6,966 nt of DNA from Actinomycetota bacterium (GTDB taxonomy: Bacteria > Actinomycetota > Acidimicrobiia > Acidimicrobiales > Ilumatobacteraceae). Below are positions 1 through 5,789 of the stretch, piece by piece. Made by a program: the position numbers and the translations under genes. The notes beneath the pieces were generated by a model. The model made no database searches. It saw nothing but the letters and a program-made list of their open reading frames with translations, and was not told where the DNA came from. Positions within the stretch are counted from its first letter, which is position 1. Every line of letters starts with the position of its first letter. The stretch lies in the NCBI GenBank assembly GCA_005793785.1, contig SXPW01000052.1, positions 1 to 6,966 on the forward strand, given 5' to 3'.

Positions 1-122
1 CAACTGCCAAGGGAAATCCGCAAGGCGCCGAGGGTGTCGCGACGTTCGCCGACAAGCATCTCGATGCAGTCATCGAATCAGCCGAGGAATGCCCCGGCGA
101 ATGCATCTTCATCGAACCGTAG
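1..122 (+). CDS. Ferredoxin, C-terminal fragment (5' end outside window)
   Basis: Reading from base 3, 39 codons stay open to a TAG at 120-122. The fragment ends in AEECPGECIFIEP, the usual last-cysteine motif of small single-cluster [3Fe-4S]/[4Fe-4S] ferredoxins: an Ala/Glu-rich helix, then CP, then a short hydrophobic strand ending in Glu. By family analogy the first cysteine of this motif (fragment residue 30) would be a cluster ligand; the other ligands lie to the left, outside the window. The preceding stretch (FADKHLDAVIESAEE) fits the amphipathic helix before that motif. Such proteins pass electrons to redox enzymes such as P450s or dehydrogenases; the partner cannot be told here. The gene converges on trmI and its last 14 bases overlap the trmI 3' end. 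The opposite strand also has an open frame here, but its product resembles no protein I know. The family call rests on the C-terminal motif alone. Confidence 0.72.
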   Translation, partial: TAKGNPQGAEGVATFADKHLDAVIESAEECPGECIFIEP

Positions 123-909
123 AACTCGTCAACAAACGCGCCGTCGTCAAGAAGCCGGTGTGCGCCACCATTCGGTGGTCGGGTCGGACCGATTCGCCTT
201 CGATGTGCCAGGTTCGATGTAGCACCTCCAACGTGCGCATGCCCACCCATTGACCCCGATGTCTGGACAACACGTCCCGAACCTTCACCGCCTGCGTAAT
301 GCTCGGCGTGTACGCAACGACCACCCCACCTGTATGAAGCACCGAACCGAGATGTGGAACGACTTGCCACGGTTCGGGGAGATCCAATACGGCACGGTCG
401 AACTTGCCCTCGCGCGGAACGTCGATTCCCTGGTACGAATCCCTGATGTGCACATCGAAACGGGACGCCGCAGCCTCACCGAGGAACGACGCCACGTTCT
501 TGCGGGCTCGATGCGCAAAATCCTCGCGTAGTTCGTACCCCACGATCGAAGCGCCCGTGCGCAGGATGGTCATCGACAAGGCTCCCGAGCCGACACCCGA
601 TTCGAACACGCGGTGTCCGGGCCCGATGTCGGCGAGCATCACGATGGGTGCGAGATCCTTCGGATAGATGACCTGTGCACCACGGGGCATCTCCAGTACG
701 AAATCCTCGAGCGTCGGGCGCAGCACCACGTAGCGGGATCCCTTGGTGGACTCCACGGTCACACCCTCCTGCGCGCCGAGCACCGCCTTGTGGGACACGA
801 AACCCGCATGACTGTGGAACTCACCCTCCGCTTCGAGGGTGACGAGGTAACGACGCTCCTTCGTATCCACGAAGAGCACGCGATCACCGACTGCAAAGGC
901 CGAGGACAT
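109..909 (-). CDS. trmI: tRNA (adenine-N1-)-methyltransferase, TrmI type
   Basis: This 266-aa protein matches the usual length of bacterial/archaeal TrmI, the SAM-dependent enzyme that makes m1A58 in the T-loop of tRNA and normally acts as a homotetramer. An N-terminal beta-rich domain (about residues 1-70; GDRVLFVD, FHSHAGFV) precedes a Rossmann-fold methyltransferase. Visible motifs are IYPKDLAPIV (81-90), the SAM-binding loop ESGVGSGAL (103-111), acidic GYELRED (124-130), the catalytic-region motif LDLPEPW (175-181) and the C-terminal RPDHRMVAHTGFL (242-254). The ATG at 909 is preceded by a good Shine-Dalgarno, GGAGG with an 8-base spacer. It begins 2 bases after the stop of the small upstream gene, so it looks like the last gene of the minus-strand operon. 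Its 3' end overlaps the convergent ferredoxin gene by 14 bp. In other actinobacteria trmI often lies near proteasome genes (family knowledge); none is visible here. Confidence 0.95.
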   Translation of the reverse strand: MSSAFAVGDRVLFVDTKERRYLVTLEAEGEFHSHAGFVSHKAVLGAQEGVTVESTKGSRYVVLRPTLEDFVLEMPRGAQVIYPKDLAPIVMLADIGPGHRVFESGVGSGALSMTILRTGASIVGYELREDFAHRARKNVASFLGEAAASRFDVHIRDSYQGIDVPREGKFDRAVLDLPEPWQVVPHLGSVLHTGGVVVAYTPSITQAVKVRDVLSRHRGQWVGMRTLEVLHRTWHIEGESVRPDHRMVAHTGFLTTARLLTSSTVR

Positions 910-911
910 TG

Positions 912-1115
912 CTACGCCCTCCGCTGCCGAATGGTGATCGTCTCACCGTCGCGCAGTCTCACGGGTGTGCGTTCGACGCGATGACGGCGACGCCTCCACC
1001 ACCGAAACAACGCAAGACCAATACCGATGATGGGATAACGCGACATCGTGCGAGCGATGAGTGCTCCCCCGACTACACGTCCCGCAACTCGCGGGAGATT
1101 GCTCGTTGCTCCCAT
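912..1115 (-). CDS. Small basic membrane-associated protein, unknown function (67 aa)
   Basis: I do not recognise a named family. The 67-aa product has a short N-terminal helix with small residues (VAGRVVGGALIARTM, about 10-24), a hydrophobic stretch around YPIIGIGLALFRWW (27-40) that could be a short membrane segment, a basic cluster RRRRHR (41-46), and a polar tail VRLRDGETITIRQR (52-65). The hydrophobic-then-arginine arrangement suggests a cytoplasmic C-terminus by the positive-inside rule (inference). It fits exactly between neighbours: its ATG lies 3 bases after the stop of the 76-aa gene and its TAG lies 2 bases before the trmI start. No Shine-Dalgarno is obvious, so it may depend on coupled translation. 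The tight packing and sensible composition argue for a real gene; overlapping frames on both strands are open here but look like random Arg/Ser/His-rich translation. Confidence 0.68.
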   Translation of the reverse strand: MGATSNLPRVAGRVVGGALIARTMSRYPIIGIGLALFRWWRRRRHRVERTPVRLRDGETITIRQRRA

Positions 1116-1118
1116 CGG

Positions 1119-1349
1119 TCAGCGACGAATCTCGATGACTCCGCGACGGCGTCTGCCACCGCGTCGACCGAGGAGGTACGCCACGAACAAACCTGCAGCG
1201 ACGCCCGCCACGGCCAACAATGTGATGGATGTCTTCTTGGTTTCCGTGATCTCCGTGACATCGTCCTGGAGATGTTGGAACTGTCGCTCCAGGTCCTGCC
1301 GGGTGATCCGACCACCGTCGTGGCGGCGGGTTGCGACGCGATCGTTCAT
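1119..1349 (-). CDS. Small single-pass membrane protein with GRRxGRRRR tail (76 aa)
   Basis: The product has a polar, coiled-coil-like N-terminal helix (ITRQDLERQFQHLQDDVTEI, 15-34), one clear transmembrane helix (about 41-60, SITLLAVAGVAAGLFVAYLL), then the basic block GRRGGRRRR (61-69) and a short VIEIRR tail. The topology predicted by charge is N-terminus outside, C-terminus inside. Short proteins with this LLGRRxGRRR...VEIRR ending are, in my experience, common hypothetical proteins in Acidimicrobiia and other actinobacteria; no function is known to me. The start at 1349 was preferred over an in-frame upstream codon at 1391 because it makes a TGATG junction, one base shared with the upstream stop, and has AGGGG six bases before it. 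The longer version would run 43 bases into the upstream gene. It sits second of three small envelope genes before trmI. Confidence 0.8.
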   Translation of the reverse strand: MNDRVATRRHDGGRITRQDLERQFQHLQDDVTEITETKKTSITLLAVAGVAAGLFVAYLLGRRGGRRRRGVIEIRR

Positions 1350-1663
1350 CACTTGCCCCTGTTGAGTTCGAATACCCGCACGCGTGACCACGCGACAGCG
1401 GAGGCACCGATTCCCGAAGCCAACGTTGCAAGATAGGGAACGAAAGACAAACCATCAGCCTGGTCGGGGAACCACTCGGTGAGGAGGAGATCCTGGGTCA
1501 GCCGAAGTATGCCGATGAGCACGATCACGATTCCCACCGACAAGAAGAACGACGCCATGAGTCCGAATGCCAACCAGCGTCCGGCACCACGCAAGGGCTC
1601 GACCGTCTCCTGTTTGGCGTAGTCGCGCACCAATTCGTAGGTCTCTACCGGGTCGAATTGCAC
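1349..1663 (-). CDS. Two-helix membrane protein, holin-III/DUF1469-like
   Basis: This 104-aa protein has a charged amphipathic N-terminus (DPVETYELVRDYAKQETVEPL, 4-24), a first transmembrane helix (about 31-54, ending in GILRL), a polar turn with LLTEWFPDQADGL (59-72), and a second helix (about 73-93), then a short basic tail. The ELVRDYxKQET...PLRGxGRWLxFG pattern resembles actinobacterial proteins usually labelled 'phage holin family protein' (Phage_holin_3_6/DUF1469). That label is historical: these are chromosomal membrane proteins and nothing here suggests phage lysis. Start is GTG at 1663; an in-frame TAG lies four codons upstream, so no earlier start exists in frame. AGAAGGA directly abuts the GTG, closer than a normal Shine-Dalgarno spacing. 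It lies 25 bases downstream of dacB, the widest gap in the operon, and its stop overlaps the next start by one base. Confidence 0.78.
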   Translation of the reverse strand: MQFDPVETYELVRDYAKQETVEPLRGAGRWLAFGLMASFFLSVGIVIVLIGILRLTQDLLLTEWFPDQADGLSFVPYLATLASGIGASAVAWSRVRVFELNRGK

Positions 1664-1688
1664 TCCTTCTGTCTATCGGCGTCGAATC

Positions 1689-3152
1689 TCAGCGCGGGAG
1701 GAGATCCTTCGTCGACGGCGTCGCGCTGAACGCTCCCAGCGCCGACATGAGTGCACGCCATTGCGGCTGGTACGCGGTTTGGTTGGACACGCCCGACCCG
1801 TTGAGAATGAGCGCGAACGCCATCGCACCGTCATCGACCGGGAAGAATCCGCTCAACGCCTTGACGTTCCGCAGCGTGCCGGTCTTGGCCATCACACGCC
1901 CCTTGGCGGGCGGAGTGTCGAGTTGTTCCCGCAACGTTCCCGTCGTTCCAGCGACTGCCAAGTTCGTCGCCAGCACTCCGTTCACGCCGAACGACTCGAG
2001 GAGATCCGCGAGCAATGTACACGTCACCCGATTACCCTCGGCGAGTCCGGAACCGTCCACGAACACGGCGCCTTCGGTGCTGATGTTGCGTTTCGTGAGC
2101 ATCTCGGCGACCACCTGCAGACCGGCGACCCTGGTTGGCTGCTGACGGCCGACGAGACCAATCTCCTTCAACAGCAGCTCGGCAACGTTGTTGTCACTGT
2201 TGGCGAGCAAGTCACCCAGGAGGGTTCCGAGCGGAGCCGACGTCAGACGAGAAATCTCACCTACATTCGCGGGGGCGGACCCAGTACGTGGCGCCGCTAT
2301 CACGGTGACACCCCGCGATTGCAGCAATCGGGTGAACGCCGTTGCGGCACCGACCGCGGGATTCGCCGGTTTGAATGGATCGCCGATCAACACACCGTCA
2401 TCGACCATCAACGCACCGAGCGGCCCGGCCTCAATGGCTCGGATTCCATCGCCCCACGTCGGAACGTACCGCTCGGTGTCATAACGCGATTCGTCGCCGA
2501 CGATCGAACCGGTGATCTTGGTGATTCCCAGCGCGACGACCTCGTCGGCGAGCGTGTCGAGATACGTCGGTGAGAACGTCGGATACACCTGTGTTGCGGG
2601 GTATGCCCGGGTGGAAAGTACGGGATCTCCCCCACCCACCAGCCACACATTGCCGATGATGACATCACCGACGCGATTGCCCAGGAGGACGGTGGAGAAG
2701 CGGTAGTCGGCGCCGAGTGCGTCGAGTGCACCGGCTGCAACGAGCAGCTTCATGTTGCTCGCCGGAACGAGCGGTCGATTCGGTCGATACTGGGCAACGA
2801 CGCGAGATGCCGTTCGTACGATGAGGCATGAATCCTGCGGTAGACCTGCGGCGAGCATCGCGAGCTTCGACTTCACGTTCGCAATACGCGCCTCCGAGGC
2901 GGCGGTTTGTGCAATCCGCCGAATGGAGAACAACGGTTCCTTCGTCGGCGGCGTGATCGCAGATGACTCCACCCGGGGCGCCTTTGCCTCGGCGGCTGCA
3001 TTCGCCACTTGCCACGCCGAAAAGGTCGGAATCAACAGCAGCGCTGCGGCCACGACGAGACTTGCCGCAGCCCGCTGACCCTCGACCGACACGACGTGCT
3101 CGTCGAATCGTTGGAAGCGTTCGACGATTCGTCCCCGAAGGTGCTGCATCAT
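1689..3152 (-). CDS. dacB: D-alanyl-D-alanine carboxypeptidase/endopeptidase, PBP4 (S13) family
   Basis: A penicillin-binding protein of peptidase family S13, which cleaves the terminal D-Ala from peptidoglycan stem peptides and often the D-Ala-mDAP cross-bridge, outside the membrane. All three active-site motifs are present in the 487-aa product: SxxK as SNMK (132-135, in PLVPASNMKLL), SxN as SDN (319-321, in ANSDNNVAELLLKEIG) and KTG (423-425, in MAKTGTLRNVKALSGFF). Other family marks are LVGGGDPVLS (171-180) and VDGSGLAEGNRV (365-376). An N-terminal basic region of about 27 residues precedes a hydrophobic helix (28-45) and a possible signal-peptidase site near ANAAA (50-54), so it is either a lipid-free secreted enzyme or a membrane-anchored one. 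The frame stays open upstream to 3320, but that stretch lies inside the preceding gene and is Arg-rich and unlike a signal sequence. The adjacent ATG codons at 3152 and 3149 overlap the preceding stop (ATGATG), so either could be used. Confidence 0.93.
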   Translation of the reverse strand: MMQHLRGRIVERFQRFDEHVVSVEGQRAAASLVVAAALLLIPTFSAWQVANAAAEAKAPRVESSAITPPTKEPLFSIRRIAQTAASEARIANVKSKLAMLAAGLPQDSCLIVRTASRVVAQYRPNRPLVPASNMKLLVAAGALDALGADYRFSTVLLGNRVGDVIIGNVWLVGGGDPVLSTRAYPATQVYPTFSPTYLDTLADEVVALGITKITGSIVGDESRYDTERYVPTWGDGIRAIEAGPLGALMVDDGVLIGDPFKPANPAVGAATAFTRLLQSRGVTVIAAPRTGSAPANVGEISRLTSAPLGTLLGDLLANSDNNVAELLLKEIGLVGRQQPTRVAGLQVVAEMLTKRNISTEGAVFVDGSGLAEGNRVTCTLLADLLESFGVNGVLATNLAVAGTTGTLREQLDTPPAKGRVMAKTGTLRNVKALSGFFPVDDGAMAFALILNGSGVSNQTAYQPQWRALMSALGAFSATPSTKDLLPR

Positions 3153-5299
3153 GTTGCGGCGAGATCCCGCGATTTCGCATATCGGTACGCATGGGCGAGT
3201 GCCCGTACGGCGCGAGGACCACTCGCGAAGCACATTCCGCCCAGCGAACGCACCGTTCGCGGTCCGGCGTTGTCGGGGTCGGCCTCCGCCAATTCGGTCG
3301 CAACGAGGATGGGTTTGCACATTCGGACGGCGAGTTCGTGTGCCGCCGTTGCGAATCGCTCGTCCTGACGCTCGTGGTACTCCACGATGCGTGCCAGACC
3401 ATGGTCGGGATAGAAACCGCCCTCGCGCATCAATCGAGCCTGGTTCGATTGGATTCCGATTCCGAGGTACACGATCGCGTCCACGGCATCACTGGCCGCC
3501 AGCACCTCGAGAACTCGTGGAATCGTGTCCCGGGTCTCGCCACCGGCACAATCCACGGGATTGTTGTGCGACCAGCGAGCCGGCAGAAGCGCGTCGAGTT
3601 GTTCCATGACCGTCGTGGGTAGTTCGGCGAGTTCGAGCACGCCGTCATTGCTCAGGGCGTCGGCGGTCACCACACCCCAACCGCCGGCGGTGGTGAGGAT
3701 CGCCACGCGATTCCCCCGCGGTAGCGGCGACGTGGCAAAGAGGGCGGCGGCGTCGAATGCCTCGTGTACGTCCCGTGCCCGTACGACTCCGAGTTGACGG
3801 CACAATCCATCGAACACGGCGTCGTCGGAAGCCAACGCTCCGGTGTGACTCGACGCCGCCCGCGCACCCTCGGCCGACGACCCGCCCTTCATCACCACCA
3901 CGGGCTTTCGCGCGATGGCAAGTTCCAGCGACCGACGAAGTCGTACGCCGTCGTTGATTCCCTCCATGTAGCTGAGCACCGTCGAGGTGGCGGGATCGCG
4001 CGACATCCATTCGATGTAATCGGCGACGTCGACGGAGGCTGCATTGCCAGCCGAGACGGCCCGTGCGATGCCGACACCGGTTGCTCGTGCAAGGTTCATG
4101 AAGCTCGATACGAAGTTTCCGCTCTGACTGGCGATGGAGATGGAACCCGACGGCGGATACGGGGCGACGATCTGTGCGCACAATCGGCTCGGCGTGCTCA
4201 CGATGCCCTGACCGTTGGGTCCGGCCAGCAGGACTCCGGCCTCGGCAGCAGTTTGCACGAGTCGGTCCTGAGCGTCGCCGTTGTCCGCCTCGTCATAGCC
4301 CGCCGACGTGATGAATGCAGCCTTGATTCCACGACTCGCACACTCTCGAAGCAGCCCCTCGTTGGCACTGGCTGGTGTGCAAAAGAAGGCGAGATCGAAC
4401 TCCCCCACAGGAAGTTCGGTAATGGATGCGACGGACTGCACGTCCAACACCACCTCGCGGGAGAGGTTCGTTGCAGCAACCCGCCCCTCGAAGCCGTTGG
4501 CGAGCAAGTTGTGCAGCGATACGTACCCGAATTTGCCGGGATGGGTGGAGGCTCCCACGATGACGACTCCCCGCGGCGAGAACAACCCCTCGAAACCCGT
4601 GTCGGGGTGTCGTGGCACGTTCGGCGTGTTCACGGTCGTGTCACGCGAATCGAACTCCACGAGGGCGTCAACCGCGTGGGGTGTGCCGTCGGAGGTCACG
4701 ATGACGGGATTGATGTCGACTGAAGCCACGTCGTCTCGTGCCAGCGCGAGTTGTTGCACCGCATCGATGGTCGACCAGAGTGCCGTTCGATCGAGATCAG
4801 CCATCCCACGAAACGTGCCGAAGAGCCTCGCTGAGCCGAGTGAATCGAGCATGTCGTCGGCGTCCTTGCGTGTCACTGGTGCCAGGCGCATCTGCACGTC
4901 GGCCACGGCCTCGGCGTTGACGCCGCCGGCGCCCAACACCACCACTGGTCCGAACACGGCATCACGCACCATCCCCACGAGCAACTCGCGTGCCCCACGA
5001 ACTTGTCGCGCCACCAGGAGGGCCACTTGCCCATCGTTCGCCGTTGCTGCCCCGAGCAAGGACTCGCACGCAGCGCGAACGTCCGCGGGGTTGGTCAGGC
5101 CGAGTTTCACCAAACCTCGCTCGCTCTTGTGGGCGAGACGATCACCGACCAATTTCACGACGACCGGAAAACCAATTCGATCGGCGGCACGTTCCGCTTC
5201 CGCGACGGAAGCAGCCACCGACTCCTCGGCAAACAAGGCACCGAACGATGCCAGGAGTCGCTTCGATTCGTGCTCGCTGAGCGTCCGACTCCCGACCAC
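3149..5299 (-). CDS. NDP-forming acyl-CoA (acetate-CoA) synthetase, ATP-grasp half first
   Basis: A 716-aa fusion of the two halves of the ADP-forming acetyl/acyl-CoA synthetases, which interconvert acyl-CoA + ADP + Pi with acid + ATP + CoA. Residues about 8-215 form the ATP-grasp (beta) part: FPVVVKL (44-50), HKSE (57-60), GPVVVLGAGG (117-126), MRLAP (137-141) and VDINPV (194-199). A linker (about 217-234) leads to the CoA-binding domain (GLFSPRGVVIVGAS, 238-251) and the succinyl-CoA-ligase-like domains: LAGPNGQG (358-365), SIASQSGNF (388-396), SAGNAASVD (416-424) and SHTGALA (484-490). His485 in that last motif corresponds to the expected phosphohistidine, so catalysis seems intact. No GNAT domain is present, so it is not a Pat-type protein acetyltransferase. 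The commoner fusion order is CoA-binding first, ATP-grasp last. The GTG at 5299 is the first possible start, because an in-frame TGA lies two codons upstream. It is the first gene of the operon. The true acyl substrate cannot be read from sequence. Confidence 0.88.
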   Translation of the reverse strand: MVGSRTLSEHESKRLLASFGALFAEESVAASVAEAERAADRIGFPVVVKLVGDRLAHKSERGLVKLGLTNPADVRAACESLLGAATANDGQVALLVARQVRGARELLVGMVRDAVFGPVVVLGAGGVNAEAVADVQMRLAPVTRKDADDMLDSLGSARLFGTFRGMADLDRTALWSTIDAVQQLALARDDVASVDINPVIVTSDGTPHAVDALVEFDSRDTTVNTPNVPRHPDTGFEGLFSPRGVVIVGASTHPGKFGYVSLHNLLANGFEGRVAATNLSREVVLDVQSVASITELPVGEFDLAFFCTPASANEGLLRECASRGIKAAFITSAGYDEADNGDAQDRLVQTAAEAGVLLAGPNGQGIVSTPSRLCAQIVAPYPPSGSISIASQSGNFVSSFMNLARATGVGIARAVSAGNAASVDVADYIEWMSRDPATSTVLSYMEGINDGVRLRRSLELAIARKPVVVMKGGSSAEGARAASSHTGALASDDAVFDGLCRQLGVVRARDVHEAFDAAALFATSPLPRGNRVAILTTAGGWGVVTADALSNDGVLELAELPTTVMEQLDALLPARWSHNNPVDCAGGETRDTIPRVLEVLAASDAVDAIVYLGIGIQSNQARLMREGGFYPDHGLARIVEYHERQDERFATAAHELAVRMCKPILVATELAEADPDNAGPRTVRSLGGMCFASGPRAVRALAHAYRYAKSRDLAAT

Positions 5300-5326
5300 G
5301 GGTCACAACGGTAGTGTTCGCAACGC
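5300..5326. promoter_or_regulatory. Divergent intergenic region with two overlapping -10-like hexamers
   Basis: Only 27 bases separate the GTG of the minus-strand acyl-CoA synthetase (5299) from the ATG of the plus-strand 141-aa gene (5327). On the plus strand TAGTGT (5312-5317) is followed by 9 bases to the ATG. On the minus strand TACCGT (5313 down to 5308) is followed by 8 bases to the GTG. Both fit the TANNNT -10 element common in actinobacteria, and they share the TA step at 5312-5313. Neither gene has a Shine-Dalgarno, so both transcripts may begin at or beside the start codon (leaderless). No -35 TTGACA-like sequence is seen at the right distance on either strand; any -35 contacts would fall inside the opposing coding region. 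TANNNT is short and can arise by chance. Confidence 0.4.
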
Positions 5327-5752
5327 ATGCACATCGTCGCGGCGTTGTTCGTCGACGAATTCGCCATGCGCCAAGTCGAGGGTCCGTCCACGCGACTGGA
5401 TCTCACCGGCGTCTATTTTTCCAGGGTCATTGCCGAGCCGTTGCCGTGCGAACTCGCACCGCATCTCGTCGTCGTCATCTACTGTCCGCCCACCCACTCC
5501 GGGGATGGCGTTCTGCAAGTGGTCTTCACGAACCCGGAGGATGATCCACTCACGGCAAAGCCGCTCGCCCAGAACGTCAGCCCGTTTCGGGTCGAACCGG
5601 GTAAGTTCACCTATCGCCTCGTACGTGCCGAACTGCATATCACGCGCTACGGACAACTGCTCGCCCATTGCCGAATCGGACTCGGGCCCTACACGGCAGT
5701 TCCACTGACGGCCCTCCCTCCGGAACGCTCCGAACCGCCATCCTCGACGTAG
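5327..5752 (+). CDS. Conserved-looking hypothetical protein (141 aa)
   Basis: I do not recognise this protein with confidence. It is soluble, with no signal peptide or membrane helix. It opens with a hydrophobic strand and short acidic turn (MHIVAALFVDEFAMR), then VEGPSTRLDLTGVYFSRVIAEPLP (about 18-41), a strongly hydrophobic strand HLVVVIYCP (46-54), a DGVLQVVFTNPEDDPL strand-turn (60-75), and a second beta-rich half containing FTYRLVRAELHITRYGQLLAHCRIG (93-117). The last 20 residues are Pro/Ser/Glu-rich and probably disordered. The outline, a short 'location/identity' strand, a GxW/GxY-like turn, then paired strands, recalls small beta-sandwich proteins such as those of DUF6941, but this is only a resemblance. 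It lies 37 bases upstream of the transketolase on the same strand and is divergent from the acyl-CoA synthetase. Codon use and amino-acid composition resemble its neighbours, which supports a real gene. Confidence 0.75.
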   Translation: MHIVAALFVDEFAMRQVEGPSTRLDLTGVYFSRVIAEPLPCELAPHLVVVIYCPPTHSGDGVLQVVFTNPEDDPLTAKPLAQNVSPFRVEPGKFTYRLVRAELHITRYGQLLAHCRIGLGPYTAVPLTALPPERSEPPSST

Positions 5753-5776
5753 ACGGACGAGCAGGGTTTCGCCAAC

Positions 5777-5789
5777 TATCGTCGCTCCC
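5777..5789 (+). promoter_or_regulatory. Possible leaderless -10 element for the transketolase gene
   Basis: TATCGT (5777-5782) is followed by 7 bases and then the first GTG of the transketolase frame at 5790. That is the spacing expected if transcription starts on the start codon. The 37-base gap to the preceding gene contains no Shine-Dalgarno at a usable distance; GAGCAGGG at 5759-5766 is more than 20 bases away. No -35 hexamer is recognisable. The gene could instead, or also, be read from the upstream promoter as part of a two-gene transcript. Confidence 0.4.

Noticed and set aside
1..112. Minus-strand frame starting at an ATGA overlap with the trmI stop and open to the left edge
   Set aside because: The ATGA overlap is tempting, but the translation is Ser/Ala/Pro/Cys-rich without family features, while the plus strand ends in a clear ferredoxin motif.
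162..182. Short inverted repeat CCACC-ATTC-GGTGG, considered as a terminator
   Set aside because: It lies inside trmI coding sequence, has only a 5-bp stem and no T run on either strand; probably chance.
1349..1663. Phage origin for the holin-like gene
   Set aside because: No other phage gene, integrase or att-like repeat is present. DUF1469/holin-III-like proteins are ordinary chromosomal genes in actinobacteria.
1761..2573. A 270-codon plus-strand frame opposite dacB
   Set aside because: Arg/His/Glu-rich antisense translation; dacB has all three penicillin-binding motifs on the other strand.
3153..3320. Upstream extension of dacB by 56 codons
   Set aside because: It lies wholly inside the end of the acyl-CoA synthetase gene, is Arg/Gly-rich, and would bury the membrane helix about 85 residues in. 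The overlapping ATGATG start is far more natural.
4308..5708. A 466-codon open frame on the plus strand opposite the acyl-CoA synthetase and running into the 141-aa gene
   Set aside because: Its translation is a monotonous Ser/Arg/Thr/Pro-rich string without recognisable domains, as expected from the antisense of a GC-rich gene. The minus-strand protein has many family motifs over the same bases.
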